64,000 nucleotides of DNA, from assembly GCA_963513935.1 (NCBI GenBank), contig OY740771.1, positions 12,863,138-12,927,137 of the forward strand, written 5' to 3'. A model generated the notes under the pieces. That model did not search any database. It was given only the letters and a program-made list of their open reading frames with translations, and had not been told where the DNA came from. Below are positions 22,531 to 34,670 of this stretch, in pieces; within the stretch, counting starts at the first letter, position 1; every line of letters begins with the position of its first letter. The position numbers were made by a program, and so were the translations under genes. This stretch comes from Aphrophora alni (lineage: Eukaryota > Arthropoda > Insecta > Hemiptera > Aphrophoridae).

Positions 22531-24260
22531 TTTGCTGTATTGTATTCTCCTGACAGAGACCTTTAATTGATGTAAAACTCGACCTTTGCTCTCGTTTAAG
22601 ATTTTCTTCTGACTCCTGCTGACCGTCCCTATAAGGTGATGAAAAATTGATAGTTGTTTGTTTCTAACAGTAGATTTTAAAGCATAGTACTGATGTGCTA
22701 AGTTTAATTGCTTTATCTCCAATCGTTAAAAAAATATAACGCCGTTCTAATACATTTTGGGACACTCTGTATACACATCTAACCTCCGTGGATGTATATC
22801 TAACCTTGTGATTAATGTAGTATTTCCAAAACAAATTTATTAACAGTGCTTAATAATACAATTTGTTCTTAATTAATAAGGTTAATACTTTATTAATAAT
22901 AAAAAGTTTTACAAGCATTTACTTTATAAAAAATATAATCGTCCATTTTGAAAATGTATAAGATAAAGTTTGATTCTTGGCATACTGGGAAAACTTAGTT
23001 TAAAAAAATGTGAATACCGAATTTAGACTCGAAATGTTCCTAATTTCTTAATTATCATTATTTTTCAAAAAAAAAAAAACACACACACAAAATGGCAGAC
23101 AAACGGAAAACGAATGTTTTCGAGCTTATGTTTTATAAGAACGTTTTCTTTTTCGTGCCTGAAACATTTCCTTACTCCAGGACACATATTTTTGAAACAG
23201 GTGTGATCGCTGTTTTTCGTAAAAAAAAAAAAAAAATTAATACTCCCAGGATTTTTTAAGTTAAAACTATTACCAAAATTATTCATATCACCCGCCATTT
23301 TTCTAATATGGTGGTCAGCTGAATATTTTCTTCTGAAAACTCAAAAAAATAGTTTTAACTCAAAACATTCTGGGGGTCACTTTTTAAAGTTTTTGTAACT
23401 CATATCACACTAAATTCTGCGTGTAATGATACCAACTCCAACTCTCTACGATGACAAATAGCGAAGATATGGTCAAAAATGTAATTTCCAATCCTGATCT
23501 TCCAAGAAAATATGATATTGGTGTAGGTAGGAGATCCTGTAGTGTGTAGGAGGTAAAGTCACTGAGACAAGCGTAGCAAGTGAAGGCTTCCTTACATATG
23601 TAGAGCCTCGAGGCACTGACACGAGCAAAGCGAGTGGAGATAGTTCAATAGTATATACACTAGGCCCATTAGAATCTAGTAAAAATGACGATTTTCAAAT
23701 TATTAATATTTTGTAATACATTATATTCTAACCATGTTTCAATTTTAAATTCAGTTCAACTGTATTAGGTACCGAAAATGGACTTCTGAAAATGTCCTAA
23801 ACATTGTATTATTACATCTTTGAGCGCTTAACACAGGAAAACAAAAGTCAAAAATCTTCGCCTACATCGGAAGTTGGCGCGAACAGATATTTTTTCTTAA
23901 AGTAAAACAACACTTTACACCCAAATTCCAAGGAGTAGCAATCTGTTTTGTGTGATGTAAATAAATCTTCAGGTATCAGATTTTAATGAGTCTGTACATC
24001 TGCGAGAAGAACGCGTTTCCGTTTTTCTGCAACTGGACGCCGAACTATGCAACCTTTCAACCCTCTGCAGTAATTGCAAACTGATAGTGCTACAGTTGCA
24101 AAAATGTTATCATCTTCCTGGTGTCCTATTTAGCCTTCTGTCTTTGTCTAGCAAGATTGTTGTTATCTCATGGAATGCTTTTTGAGTGTCGTTACAATTA
24201 AATAGTATACAATACTAGACTTTGAAGTATTCTACATGTTTCTCTAAATATTCTTCAATA
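22531..24260. other. Gene-free AT-rich stretch
   Basis: No supportable gene. Fragments of interspersed repeats are visible: GGGACACTCTGTATAC near 22760, a family-C-like piece at about 22900-23100 and poly-A runs near 23068 and 23220. A short segment at 23560-23650 carries GACACGAGCAAAGCGAGTGG, also seen near 48935. Confidence 0.5.
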
Positions 24261-26280
24261 CTTATTCATAGTTACCATTTTCAAAAGAGCAGTCATCTCA
24301 TAGCTTCCTTCACTGTCTAATCCACTTCATAGTTATCATTTTCAAAAGAGCAGTCTCCTCATAGCTTCCTTCACTGTCTAATCCACTTATTCATAGTTAC
24401 CATTTTCAAAAGAGCAGTCATCTCATAGCTTCCTTCACGGTCTAATCCACTTATTCATAGTTACCATTTTCAAAAGAGCAGTCTCCTCATAGCTTCCTTC
24501 ACGGTCTAATCCACTTCATAGTTACCATTTTCAAAAGAACAGTCTCCTCATAGCTTCCTTCACTGTCTAATCCACTTATTCATAGTTACCATTTTCAAAA
24601 GAGCAGTCATCTCATAGCTTCCTTCACTGTCTAATCCACTTCATAGTTACCATTTTCAAAAGAACAGTCTCCTCATAGCTTCCTTCACTGTCTAATCCAC
24701 TTATTCATAGTTACCATTTTCAAAAGAGCAGTCATCTCATTGCTTCCTTCACTGTCTAATCCACTTCATAGTTACCATTTTCAAAAGAACAGTCTCCTCA
24801 TAGCTTCCTTCACTGTCTAATCCACTTATTCATAGTTACCATTTTCAAAAGAGCAGTCATCTCATAGCTTCCTTCACTGTCTAATCCACTTCTTCATAGT
24901 TACCATTTTCAAAAGAGCAGTCTCCTCATAGCTTCCTTCACTGTCTAATCCACTTCATCATAGTTATCATTTTCAAAAGGTCTCTCCTCATCGCTTCCTT
25001 CACTGTTAATCCACTTCTTTATCGTTACCATTTTCAAAAAAGCAGTCTCCTCATAGCTTCCTTCACTGTTAATCCACTTCTTTATCGTTACCATTTTCAA
25101 AAAAGCAGTCTCCTCATAGCTTCCTTCACTGTCTAATCCACTTCTTTATCGTTACCATTTTCAAAAAAGCAGTCTCCTCATAGCTTCCTTCACTGTTAAT
25201 CCACTTCTTTATCGTTACCATTTTCAAAAAAGCAGTCTCCTCATAGCTTCCTTCACTGTTAATCCACTTCTTTATCGTTACCATTTTCAAAAAAGCAGTC
25301 TCCTCATAGCTTCCTTCACTGTCTAATCCACTTCTTTATCGTTACCATTTTCAAAAAAGCAGTCTCCTCATAGCTTCCTTCACTGTTAATCCACTTCTTT
25401 ATCGTTACCATTTTCAAAAAAGCAGTCTCCTCATAGCTTCCTTCACTGTTAATCCACTTCTTTATCGTTACCATTTTCAAAAAAGCAGTCTCCTCATAGC
25501 TTCCTTCACTGTCTAATCCACTTCTTCATAGTTACCATTTTCAAAAGAGCAGTCATCTCATAGCTTCCTTCACTGTCTAATCCACTTCATAGTTACCATT
25601 TTCAAAAGAGCAGTCTCCTCATCGCTTCCTTCACTGTCTAATCCACTTATTCATAGTTACCATTTTCAAAAGAGCAGTCATCTCATAGCTTCCTTCACTG
25701 TCTAATCCACTTCTTCATAGTTACCATTTTCAAAAGAGCAGTCATCTCATAGCTTCCTTCACTGTCTAATCCTCTTCATAGTTACCATTTTCAAAAAGAC
25801 TCTCCTCATCGCTTCCTTCACTGTTAATCCACTTCTTTATCGTTACCATTTTCAAAACCACTCTCCTCAATGTTTCCATCACTGACTAATCCACTTCTTC
25901 ATCGTTACCATTTTCAAAACCACTCTCCTCAATGTTTCCTTCACTGTCCAATCCACTTCTTCATTGTTAGCATTATTAAAACCACTCACCTCAATGTTTC
26001 CATCACTGTCTAATCGACGTCTTCATTGTTACCATTTTCAAAACCACTCTCCTCAATGTTTCCTTCACTGTCTGATCCACTTCTTTATCGTTACCATTTC
26101 AAAAGCAGTCTCCTCATTGCTTTCTTTACTGTCTAATCCACTTATTCATAGTTACCATTTACAAAAGATCAGTAAATGGTAACTATGAATGGTAACTAAT
26201 GGTTTAGACTTGCCTCACTGTCTAAACTACTTCTTTATCGTTACCATATTCAAAATGGCTCTCCTCATTACTTCTCTCAC
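24261..26280. repeat. 2-kb minisatellite, ~58-64-bp units with higher-order structure
   Basis: About 32 copies of a unit containing GTTACCATTTTCAAAAGAGC, AGTCTCCTCATAGCTTCC and TTCACTGTCTAATCCACTT. In the first part, units alternate between two types (CAGTCATCTCATAG and CAGTCTCCTCATAG), giving dimers of about 120 bp. From about 25005 to 25515 a trimer of about 190 bp repeats three times, marked by GTTAATCC, GTTAATCC, GTCTAATCC. Units at the right end are more diverged. Read on the minus strand the unit encodes an acidic phrase (FENGNDKEVD), but each unit contains a stop. Confidence 0.95.
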
Positions 26281-26461
26281 TCTCACTAGTATTATCTTCT
26301 AAGTAATCATGTCCCAAAACACTTTCCATATTACTTTCGTCATCATCTATCTCACACTCTTCTCTGTCTTCATCCTCCTCATCTTGTTTCCATTCAGTAT
26401 AGATACTATATCTCACTCCAGCTAAACTTCTAATCCCTGCTATACTGACGATTGTTTTCAC
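26222..26461 (-). CDS. Unrecognised acidic open reading frame abutting the minisatellite
   Basis: A 79-codon frame on the minus strand with a very acidic middle (WKQDEEDEDREECEIDDDES) and the end FEYGNDKEVV. Its last 20 or so codons are homologous to the minisatellite unit, so the array probably grew by amplifying this segment. No domain is recognised. Acidic stretches like this occur in the N-termini of some transposases and in nuclear proteins, but nothing specific supports either. It may be a fragment of an old coding exon or a chance frame. No splice-site or promoter evidence was found. Confidence 0.2.
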   Translation of the reverse strand: MKTIVSIAGIRSLAGVRYSIYTEWKQDEEDEDREECEIDDDESNMESVLGHDYLEDNTSESERSNEESHFEYGNDKEVV

Positions 26462-27180
26462 AATATATCCTCTAATCTATTAAATTTCAAGTTACAAATT
26501 CATTAACAGATATTAAAAATTCATAATTGAAACGATTGTATTAGAAATGTTTAAAAGATAAAATATGCATGGAGTCTAGCTCCAAACATCTGTCTCTAGT
26601 TTGAAATGGAATGAAAGTGGTTTTAATTTACTATAGCTCCAGATTAATTTTTAAATTTATAGATTTTTTGCTAAATTAGTTTTATATTTAATTTTAATTA
26701 TAAACTATTTAAGTTTACTAATGAAACTATTGTTTGTCAATTAGTAAGGCCACCAAAGGATAAAAACTGGAGAAACTCTCCCATAAAAAAAAAATCTCGT
26801 AACTTCTTTTTAGTAATGAATATTTACATTGTATTAGTTTTATCATCGAAATAAACTGTGCAAAAATTTGCACAAACTTTCTCCCTTATCTATTCTCAAA
26901 ACCTAATAACAAACAACTAAAGTAATTAACCAAAAGTGTCAGTTCATAGTTGTAAGTCGGAAAGTGAACATGATCTATGCACGACAAAACAAAATTTTTA
27001 AACAGGGTCTAAACTTGCTTCCCTTGTGCGATAAACGCAAAACTTTTTAAATAAAAGAGAAAACATTCCAACCGGCCTATATGTGACAACATAAATAATA
27101 TACAGAGTATCCAAAAGTCCCTCATGCATTGCAATATCTCAGGTTCTAGCTGGCGTAGGAAAATGAAAGACATCAATGGA

Positions 27181-28008
27181 GAGCTCTTATCTACAGGGTG
27201 TGCCGTAACTCAAATTGTATGTACAGAGTGTTCCGAAAAAAATATGAAATATATTTTCCTCTCTTTTTAAAATATAACCACGTCAATGTTTTCCCTTTTA
27301 TGTTCATTTAATAGTGGAGAGCTCTTATCTACAGGGTGTGCCGTAACTCAAATTGTATGTACAGAGTGTTCCGAAAAAAATATGAAATATATTTTCCTCT
27401 CTTTTTAAAATATAACCACGTCAATGTTTTCCCTTTTATGTTCATTTAATAGTGGAGAGCTCTTATCTACAGGGTGTGCCGTAACTCAAATTGTATGTAC
27501 AGAGTGTTCCGAAAAAAATATGAAATATATTTTCCTCTCTTTTTAAAATATAACCACGTCAATGTTTTCCCTTTTATGTTCATTTAATAGTGGAGAGCTC
27601 TTATCTACAGGGTGTGCCGTAACTCAAATTGTATGTACAGAGTGTTCCGAAAAAAATATGAAATATATTTTCCTCTCTTTTTAAAATATAACCACGTCAA
27701 TGTTTTCCCTTTTATGTTCATTTAATAGTGGAGAGCTCTTATCTACAGGGTGTGCCGTAACTCAAATTGTATGTACAGAGTGTTCCGAAAAAAATATGAA
27801 ATATATTTTCCTCTCTTTTTAAAATATAACCACGTCAATGTTTTCCCTTTTATGTTCATTTAATAGTGGAGAGCTCTTATCTACAGGGTGTGCCGTAACT
27901 CAGATTGTATGTACAGAGTGTTCCGAAAAAAATATGAAATATATTTTCCTTTCTTTTTAAAATATAACCACGTCAATATTTTTCCTTTTATGTTAATTTA
28001 AATAGTCC
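27181..28008. repeat. Six near-identical 138-bp tandem units
   Basis: GAGCTCTTATCTACAGGGTG recurs exactly every 138 bp (27181, 27319, 27457 and so on). Units 1-5 appear identical and unit 6 differs at a few bases. Each unit holds both ACAGGGTGTGCC and GTACAGAGTGTTCC, the terminal motifs found at the ends of foldback-type repeats in this window, so the array may derive from an element end or an end-to-end junction. The flanks (ACAGAGTATCC at about 27103 and CACACCCTGTAG at about 28329) look like the outer ends of a host element. Confidence 0.95.
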
Positions 28009-28639
28009 CTTTATTTGGGTGAAAACAAAATCTTTTTATTTTACTTAGATACTGTACAGAAAATTTAATTACATCATCATTAATTACATCATCAGATAGG
28101 AAATGTAAACAGTTTCCCAAAGAGTTGTCACATAAAATATGTTGTGTTATGTCCGAGTCACAATGAAATTAGCTCGTGCAATTTGATTCCTCCTGGCTTA
28201 GTATCTATATTAAGTTTCGAAAATAAAGGTACTTTTTAGGAGTAGCCTAACTCGGGGGGATGTGGGACATTGACATGATTACATTTAAAGAAGAGGTGAA
28301 CTTTCTGTATATGGAACCTGAGTTTTGGCACACCCTGTAGATAGACCCAATCAGGAGTTTTCCATTGATATGTCTTATCACCATCCGACGCCAATTAGAA
28401 ATCGAGATATTGTAATGTATGCAAGCCCAAATCCGTATATTACATTCGCTCGCAAATCCGTGGAGGTTTTTGTTCATATCTATAATTTGCTTTCTGTACT
28501 ACACGAATTGTGTTATATTTATTGTGAAACTCAGTATAGTGTACAAATATTACAGAATCAATTTTTGAATTTAATTATACAGTAGTACCTAGATTGATAA
28601 GGCACAGAAAATAAAATGTATGAGTTGATATTTGTTGAC

Positions 28640-29260
28640 GCATCAAAAATAAACAGGTGAATTTAGATTTTGTCTTTACCACTATTACAAATTTGTTTAA
28701 ACTTAGAAACCACTATACCACGCAGTTGGACGGCATCATGGTATTTACCAGCCCCTTCGTACAATGTAATACAAACAGATTTTCTAAAAGTAATGCTCAA
28801 AAAGTTGGTTTGGTCTTGTAGGAAGTGTTAAATTGTATTGGCAGATCAAGAGGTCTTACCTAGTAAGTTTGTTCAAAACAGTAGTTACTATGGTTTTCTG
28901 AACTTCATAATTTTTATATCTAAATCGCTATTTTCTTACTAACCTAACCTATCCTGTCCTAACCAAACCTAACTTAACATATCCTAATATAACCTAACCT
29001 AACCTCGTAGATTTGTCTATATTTAAAAATCTCCACTCATTACGCTCGGCCCTACCGGATCTCGTACCTATACGAATAAAACCATTTTTTGAGAAGATTC
29101 GAAATACATTTTTGACAATAACTTCGCCATTTGTCATCGTAGAGAGGAGATAACATTACGTAGAGAATTGAAATTTACAAATTTGAATCTAATTTAGTGT
29201 GTCATAAGTTGAGAGTTGAGTAACACACGGAAACTGTTCAAACGAAATTTTACATTTTAA
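28640..29260. repeat. Family B copy plus CCTAA-rich patch
   Basis: GTAGGAAGTGTTAAATTGTA and TTGGCAGATCAAGAGG-like words mark a family B copy (about 28790-29190). CTAACCTAACC words interspersed with variants fill 28935-29007. Just upstream, ACCAGCCCCTTCGTACAATG then TAATACA (about 28750-28776) matches the end of the TIR element at 57519-58209, so a relic terminus of that family lies here. Confidence 0.6.
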
Positions 29261-29271
29261 ATTTAATTTTC

Positions 29272-30250
29272 CCAAATTTTAATACTTTAATATGAGCACT
29301 TCATAATCTATACCAAATTTTAATACTTTAACATGAGCACTCCATAATCATCTATACCAAATTTTAATACTTTAATATGAGCACTCCATAATCATCTATA
29401 CCAAATTTTAATACTTTAACATGAGCACTCCATAATCATCCATATCAAATTTTAATACTTTAATATGAGCACTCCATAATCATCTATATCAAATTTAAAT
29501 ACTTTAATGTGAGCACTCCATAATCATCTATACCAAATTTTAATACTTTAATATGAGCACTCCAAAATCATCTATATCAAATTTTAATACTTTAATATGA
29601 GCACTCCATAATCATCTATACCAAATTTTAATACTTTAATATGGGCACTCCATAATCATCTATATCAAATTTAAATACTTTAATGTGAGCACTCCATAAT
29701 CATTTATACCAAATTTTAATACTTTAATATGAACACTCTATAATCCTCTATACCAAATTTTAATACTTTAATATGAACACTCCATAATCATCTATACCAA
29801 ATTTTAATACTTTAATATGAGCACTCTATAATCTTCTATTTTCCATAATTTTAATACTTTAATATGAGCACTCTATAATCCTCTGCCTATACCAAATCTT
29901 ATTACTTTAATATGAGCACTCCATAATCCTCTATACCAAATTTTAATACTTTAATATGAGCACTCTATAATCCTCTATACCAAATTTTAATACTTTAATA
30001 TGAGCACTCTATAATCCTCCATACCAAATTTTAATACTTCAATATGAGCACTCTATAATCCTCTATACCAAATTTTAATACTTTAATATGAGCACTTCAT
30101 AATCATCTATACCAAATTTTAATACTTTAATATATGCACTTCATAATCATCTATACCAAATTTTAATAGTTTAATATGAGCACTCCATAATCATCTATAC
30201 CGAATTTTAATACTTTAATATAAGCACTCTATAATCCTCTATACCAAATT
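29272..30250. repeat. 44-bp satellite-like array, ~22 copies
   Basis: The unit combines CAAATTTTAATACTTTAATA with TGAGCACTCCATAATCATCT and ATAC, 44 bp in all. Roughly 22 copies run head to tail with scattered substitutions; variants CTATAATCCTC and CCATAATCATC intermix. It is AT-rich and non-coding. Confidence 0.95.
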
Positions 30251-30428
30251 TCATGTTCCTATCTTATATTTTGTGGCTCGTGATTACGAACGGATTGACC
30301 GCAAGCCGAAAATCACTTCTTCTGCGAGTATGAAACGCAAGGATCAGTCAAAAATTTTTTTTGAGGAAGTAGAAATATTTACGGACTACCAAACTCATCC
30401 TAAACTGGTTAGGTAAAATTGTTAAAAC

Positions 30429-31025
30429 TTGGAAATTACTGCATCGATTTGTAAAATAAATTCAGTTGGAGTTTTAAATCACGGATGGGTCTATGAGAAA
30501 GTCTTTTCATTGTTTTTTTTTTTCAAGATTTATCGTAAATATCTAAAAACTACAAACAAACATAACCTCAGAAAGAGTTGCAAACGAACCGTATCGGGCG
30601 TTCGCACTTCCCTAATGAACTCCACGCTACGTAAATCAATACAAAATTACAATTCATGTCTTATGTTTTTGATTTATACCGACCTTATTAAGGTTAAACA
30701 AACGTCTTCAGACATATGTAAATCAATAACACGGACGGCGTCTTTGATCCTTCGGGAAGCGAGAAAAAAAAACACCACTACAAATCTGGATCTCATTTTG
30801 GGACGATATGAATCCTCTCTCGACGCCGTAAATTCCCCTCCCCTCTGGGGAGAACGCGTGACAATGCGCCGCCCCCATCCTACCATCCCTCTGTGCCTCG
30901 TGAATTATGAAGCAGTATCAAGTTACACCGCCATTTTGAATTTCTTAATTGTACAACTAGTTATCTGTAAATGTGAGTGGTTTTTTAGTTTAACCTTTGG
31001 ATATGTCCGATATGTGTTAAATTAA
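30429..31025 (+). CDS. Unrecognised 198-codon open reading frame, probably not a gene
   Basis: The longest non-homeobox frame in the window. The predicted product has no domain I recognise. It begins with a low-complexity poly-Phe patch and contains a moderately basic middle and hydrophobic end segments, with no signal peptide or repeated motif. The local sequence is somewhat more GC-rich around 30740-30900 than its surroundings, which keeps frames open by chance. A 70-codon minus-strand frame overlaps that patch. No splice, promoter or polyadenylation context supports it. A fragment of an unidentified repeat is as likely as a gene. Confidence 0.1.
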   Translation: MEITASICKINSVGVLNHGWVYEKVFSLFFFFKIYRKYLKTTNKHNLRKSCKRTVSGVRTSLMNSTLRKSIQNYNSCLMFLIYTDLIKVKQTSSDICKSITRTASLILREARKKNTTTNLDLILGRYESSLDAVNSPPLWGERVTMRRPHPTIPLCLVNYEAVSSYTAILNFLIVQLVICKCEWFFSLTFGYVRYVLN

Positions 31026-33110
31026 TTGCAATTAATACTGTTTTCAAGTGTTGCTATAAAGTTAAGAGGCTGAACGCAATAAAACACTAGTAAATCAGTA
31101 AAAATATAAATTTCGCGCAAAAAAAACATGGTGTCAAAAAAGTGTAGAAAGTTGTTTTAAAATACTTCGCTTTTTAAGAAGATGAGATCAAAAGTGGGTA
31201 AAATGTTAACTACAACTCTTAGAGATAATATAATTTCCTACAATTTGGTTTTTACCTGTTTTGATGCGATTAAAAATGACCGAATTATGGCGTTTTAAAA
31301 GTGGATCTGAATTTATATCTTTGTGGATTTAAAGCAAAAAACCTCTAGGCCTCATTAAAAAAATCTAAGAGAAGAAGAAAACAGGATAAAGTAAAGATCC
31401 TTAGTCCTTGAATACTACTAATACAGGTTCGGAAAAGAACAAGAACTGGTCAAAAGAGATCTGATTCGAAAGATAAAAGAGAAAGATCCAACTGAAGACT
31501 TGATGGAAAAAAGAGTACATCCAGCTGGACAAAACTCAACTAGACTAAAACACAAAATTTTAGTTTGATTTATTGTTTCTTTAACCATATTTATTTAATA
31601 ACCTAAGGATCAGAAAACAACAAGAGTTGGTCAAGAGAGACCTGATTCAAAAGATGAGAGGAATCCAATTCAACTCTACATGGAAAAAAGTGTACATCCA
31701 GCTGGACAAAACTTAAACTAGACTAAAACACAAAATTTCAATTCGATTAATTTTTCGTTGTTGTGTAAACGTTTAAACCACTTGGCCATCATCCCCTTCT
31801 AATAAAGAAAGGAATAAAAAGAATATAAAATAAGGATTCCTAGCTCGCGATAATTTTAATAGCTTAAGGTTCGGAAAAGAACAAGGGTTAGTCAAGAGAG
31901 ACCTGATTGGAAAGATGAAAGAGGGGAATTCAATTCAACTCTACATGGAAAAAAGTGTACATCCAGCTGGACAAAACTTAAACTAGACTAAAACACAAAA
32001 TTTCAATTCGATTAATTTTTCGTTGTTGTGTAAACGTTTAAACCACTTGGCCATCATCCCCTTCTAATAAAGAAAGGAATAAAAAGAATATAAAATAAGG
32101 ATTCCTAGCTCGCGATAATTTTAATAGCTTAAGGTTCGGAAAAGAACAAGGGTTAGTCAAGAGAGACCTGATTGGAAAGATGAAAGAGGGGAATTCAATT
32201 CAACTCTACATGGAAAAAAGTGTACACCCAGCTAGACAAAATTCAACTAGACTAAAACTCAAAATTTTAATTCGATTTATTGGTTCCTTGTTATGTAAAC
32301 GCTAAAACCAGTCGGTCATCCTCGCCTTAAAATAAAAAAAAAGACTCCTAGCAATCGAATACTTTAATAGCCTAAGGGTCGGAAAAAATCAAGAGACTTG
32401 ATAGGAAAGATAAAAGAGAGGTATCCAGCCAAAGACTACACGAAAAAAAAGGTGTAGATCCAGCTAGGTACATTCGGGTTTGCCGCGGCCGTACTTACTT
32501 TATGTGAGACCCTGAGGGATAAAACATTTGTGATCTGGATGCACTAAAACACTAGTAATACAGTAAACAATTACTTTCTTTCTAAAAAGACAAAATTAAA
32601 GTATCAAAAAATTTGGGAAGTTTCTTTAACAAAATGTAAATTTTGTTTTAAGAGTACAGAGCTTCGCTTTTGAGAGGTCATAAAAGGTCAATCGAAAGTA
32701 AAAAACCAAATTATAGAGAATTATATCGCCTTTAAAAGTAATTAATTAATTAAAATTAATATTTTACTAGTTATTCGTAAAAAAGATTTTCAAGCTTTTC
32801 GTCCCTCCCCCTATCATTCTTTTTCTTTTATCTTTTTAACAAGCAAAAACTGTCAGTCATCATCTAATTATAAAAAAAAAGATAGAAGAGAACACAACAT
32901 AAAGCACTTGAATACTCTACTAATGTCAGGGTCGGAAAAGAACAAAAGTTGATCAATATTGACCTGATAGGAAAGATGAAAAATATGGTATCTAACCAAG
33001 AATACAGGATAAAAGGTGTAGATTCAACTAAGTTCCCTTGGAATTGTTACGCTCTTCGCCGCTATAATGAATCCCTGAGGGTGCTGAATGGATCCTAATG
33101 TCGTAAGCAT
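31026..33110. repeat. Dispersed family A cluster with an exact 265-bp tandem duplication
   Basis: Successive copies of the family found at 6230-6660 occupy about 31340-31560, 31600-32500 and 32840-33080. Two units, 31681-31945 and 31946-32210, appear identical across 265 bp and a third partial copy follows. Each carries AACCACTTGGCCATCATCCC, GGTTCGGAAAAGAACAAG, GAGAGACCTGATTGG and GTGTACATCCAGCTGGAC. Neighbouring copies are visibly diverged, so the exact duplication is recent relative to the cluster. Confidence 0.85.
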
Positions 33111-34410
33111 GATTTTTACTTTTAATTTTTAATAACACAAGAACCATTCATCGTATCGAAAATTTTGAAAATAATTATTTTAGATGATTGAGTCATTTTT
33201 TTATTTTTAATTAGTTCTCTAAGCTGTATGTGTGAAGGAGCCTTCACTCGCTGCGCTTGTGTAGGTAACTCGATCTTGGTGAATCTCGTAATTTACGAAT
33301 TTTCTGAAAGGTTAAGGTTCGAAATTATACTTTTTGACAGTAAGTTCGATAATCGTAAACTTAGAGAGGTGTTAAAATTTTAAATGTGTTTATAGCTTAC
33401 GAACAAATTATAGTCCTCTAAACGGACACAAGTCAAAACTTTGTCCCTTATCTGTAGTCAAGTAACGTTAAGATCAATTAAATAGAAGTCGACATTTATT
33501 GCGATTATCAAACACCTATACTTTGTATATCGAGTGATTAAAGTGGTATTTTAATTTGTGCCCAGTAGAATGTTTATATCTTGAACAGTTGTTGATAAGG
33601 AATGGTTCATCTGAACAATGTACTTCATGTTGTAGACACCTAATTAGATTAGAGGTTGTTAAGTCTGATAACAGCATCAGTATCATATATAATTCATTAA
33701 CCTTTTCTCTTATCACGTCTTTTATTTGTGGGTTTGTTTTTCTTATCTGCAACTTTGACATGTTTTGTGATACGTGTTCCATTTCTTTTTAATACCTGTT
33801 GCTGAACACTGGGCGCCAACATCATTTTTAGTTCCTTATACGTAGATTAGAGAAAGTTATACAAGTCAAAAAATACTTAAATATATTATAAGACTTACCG
33901 TCACAATAGTCTATGTTTGTCTGTAGTTATATCACACCGTCTTATAATATATTTAATAATTAATCAGTAGTCGGAATGGCGAAAACAAATATGTATCAAA
34001 AAATACATGTCGCGATTTTTCAATTAATATTCTTGTGAGTATAAAAAACTTTTTTTTTTTAATCATACCTGTCCGTAATGTAATTTTAACAAGTAGGACG
34101 ATTTTGATTGAATTGGTATATTCATTTTCCCATTTTCGAATTTTTCTTTAACTCAAAATTTGAGGGTAGACCAAAACTGAACATTTCAATTTGATGAAAA
34201 TCGACTCAAACGATTTTAATGAATTTAATTTATTATTTTTTCCGCTTATAAGATTTTTTACTTAGCAGGTATTGAAAATACAATAAGGGCTGATAAATGA
34301 GAAAAAATTAATTTCAATGTCGCATATGCGAGGTAATTGGTTTAGAAACTCAAAAATTGCAGCAATAAACGTAAAAAGTCAAGTGAGAAGTCTACGCCCT
34401 GTGCTGGGAA
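33111..34410. other. Gene-free AT-rich stretch
   Basis: No supportable gene. A family B fragment lies at about 33220-33370. The two overlapping frames on opposite strands near 33516-33792 are unrecognised. Confidence 0.5.
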
Positions 34411-34413
34411 GCG

Positions 34414-34486
34414 ACTAGGATAGCTCAGTTGGTAGAGCATTGGCGCGTAAAGCCAAAGGTCCTGGGTTCGATTCCCAGTCTAGGTC
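34414..34486 (+). pseudogene. tRNA-like sequence (tRNA pseudogene or SINE head)
   Basis: The sequence folds as a cloverleaf. D arm: GCTC-AGTTGGTA-GAGC. Anticodon arm: TTGGC-GCGTAAA-GCCAA. T arm: CTGGG-TTCGATT-CCCAG. All three stems are perfect and the internal promoter A box (TAGCTCAGTTGG) and B box (GGTTCGATTCC) are intact. Defects argue against a functional tRNA: the acceptor stem has an A-A mismatch and two G-U pairs, and position 33 is C instead of the invariant U. The triplet in the anticodon position is GTA. Intact polymerase III boxes with a decayed acceptor stem fit a tRNA-derived SINE head or a pseudogene. No clear SINE tail was identified downstream. Confidence 0.7.
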
Positions 34487-34549
34487 GTATATTTTTCACT
34501 TGAAATATTATTGGATTTTAATGAAATTTAGTCTATAAGGACTAAACAC

Positions 34550-34670
34550 TGACAGCTTGACAATTCCGAATGACTCCTTGCTGGATCTACACCTTATTCA
34601 TGCAGTATCGGGTTACCTCTTTCTTCCCTCTTTTGACCAATTCTTGTTATTTTTCGACCCTTACGCTTTT
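34550..34670 (-). repeat. Family A fragment, reverse orientation, interrupted by a MITE
   Basis: GCTGGATCTACACCTTATTC and TTTTGACCAATTCTTGTTAT are the inverse of the family A consensus. The copy is interrupted at 34670 by the element described next. Confidence 0.6.

Noticed and set aside
24261..26280. CRISPR-like array
   Set aside because: Units are tandem with no unique spacers between identical repeats, and the genome is eukaryotic.
30674..30886. Minus-strand 70-codon frame inside the 198-codon frame
   Set aside because: It owes its existence to the local GC-richer patch; no domain and no regulatory context.
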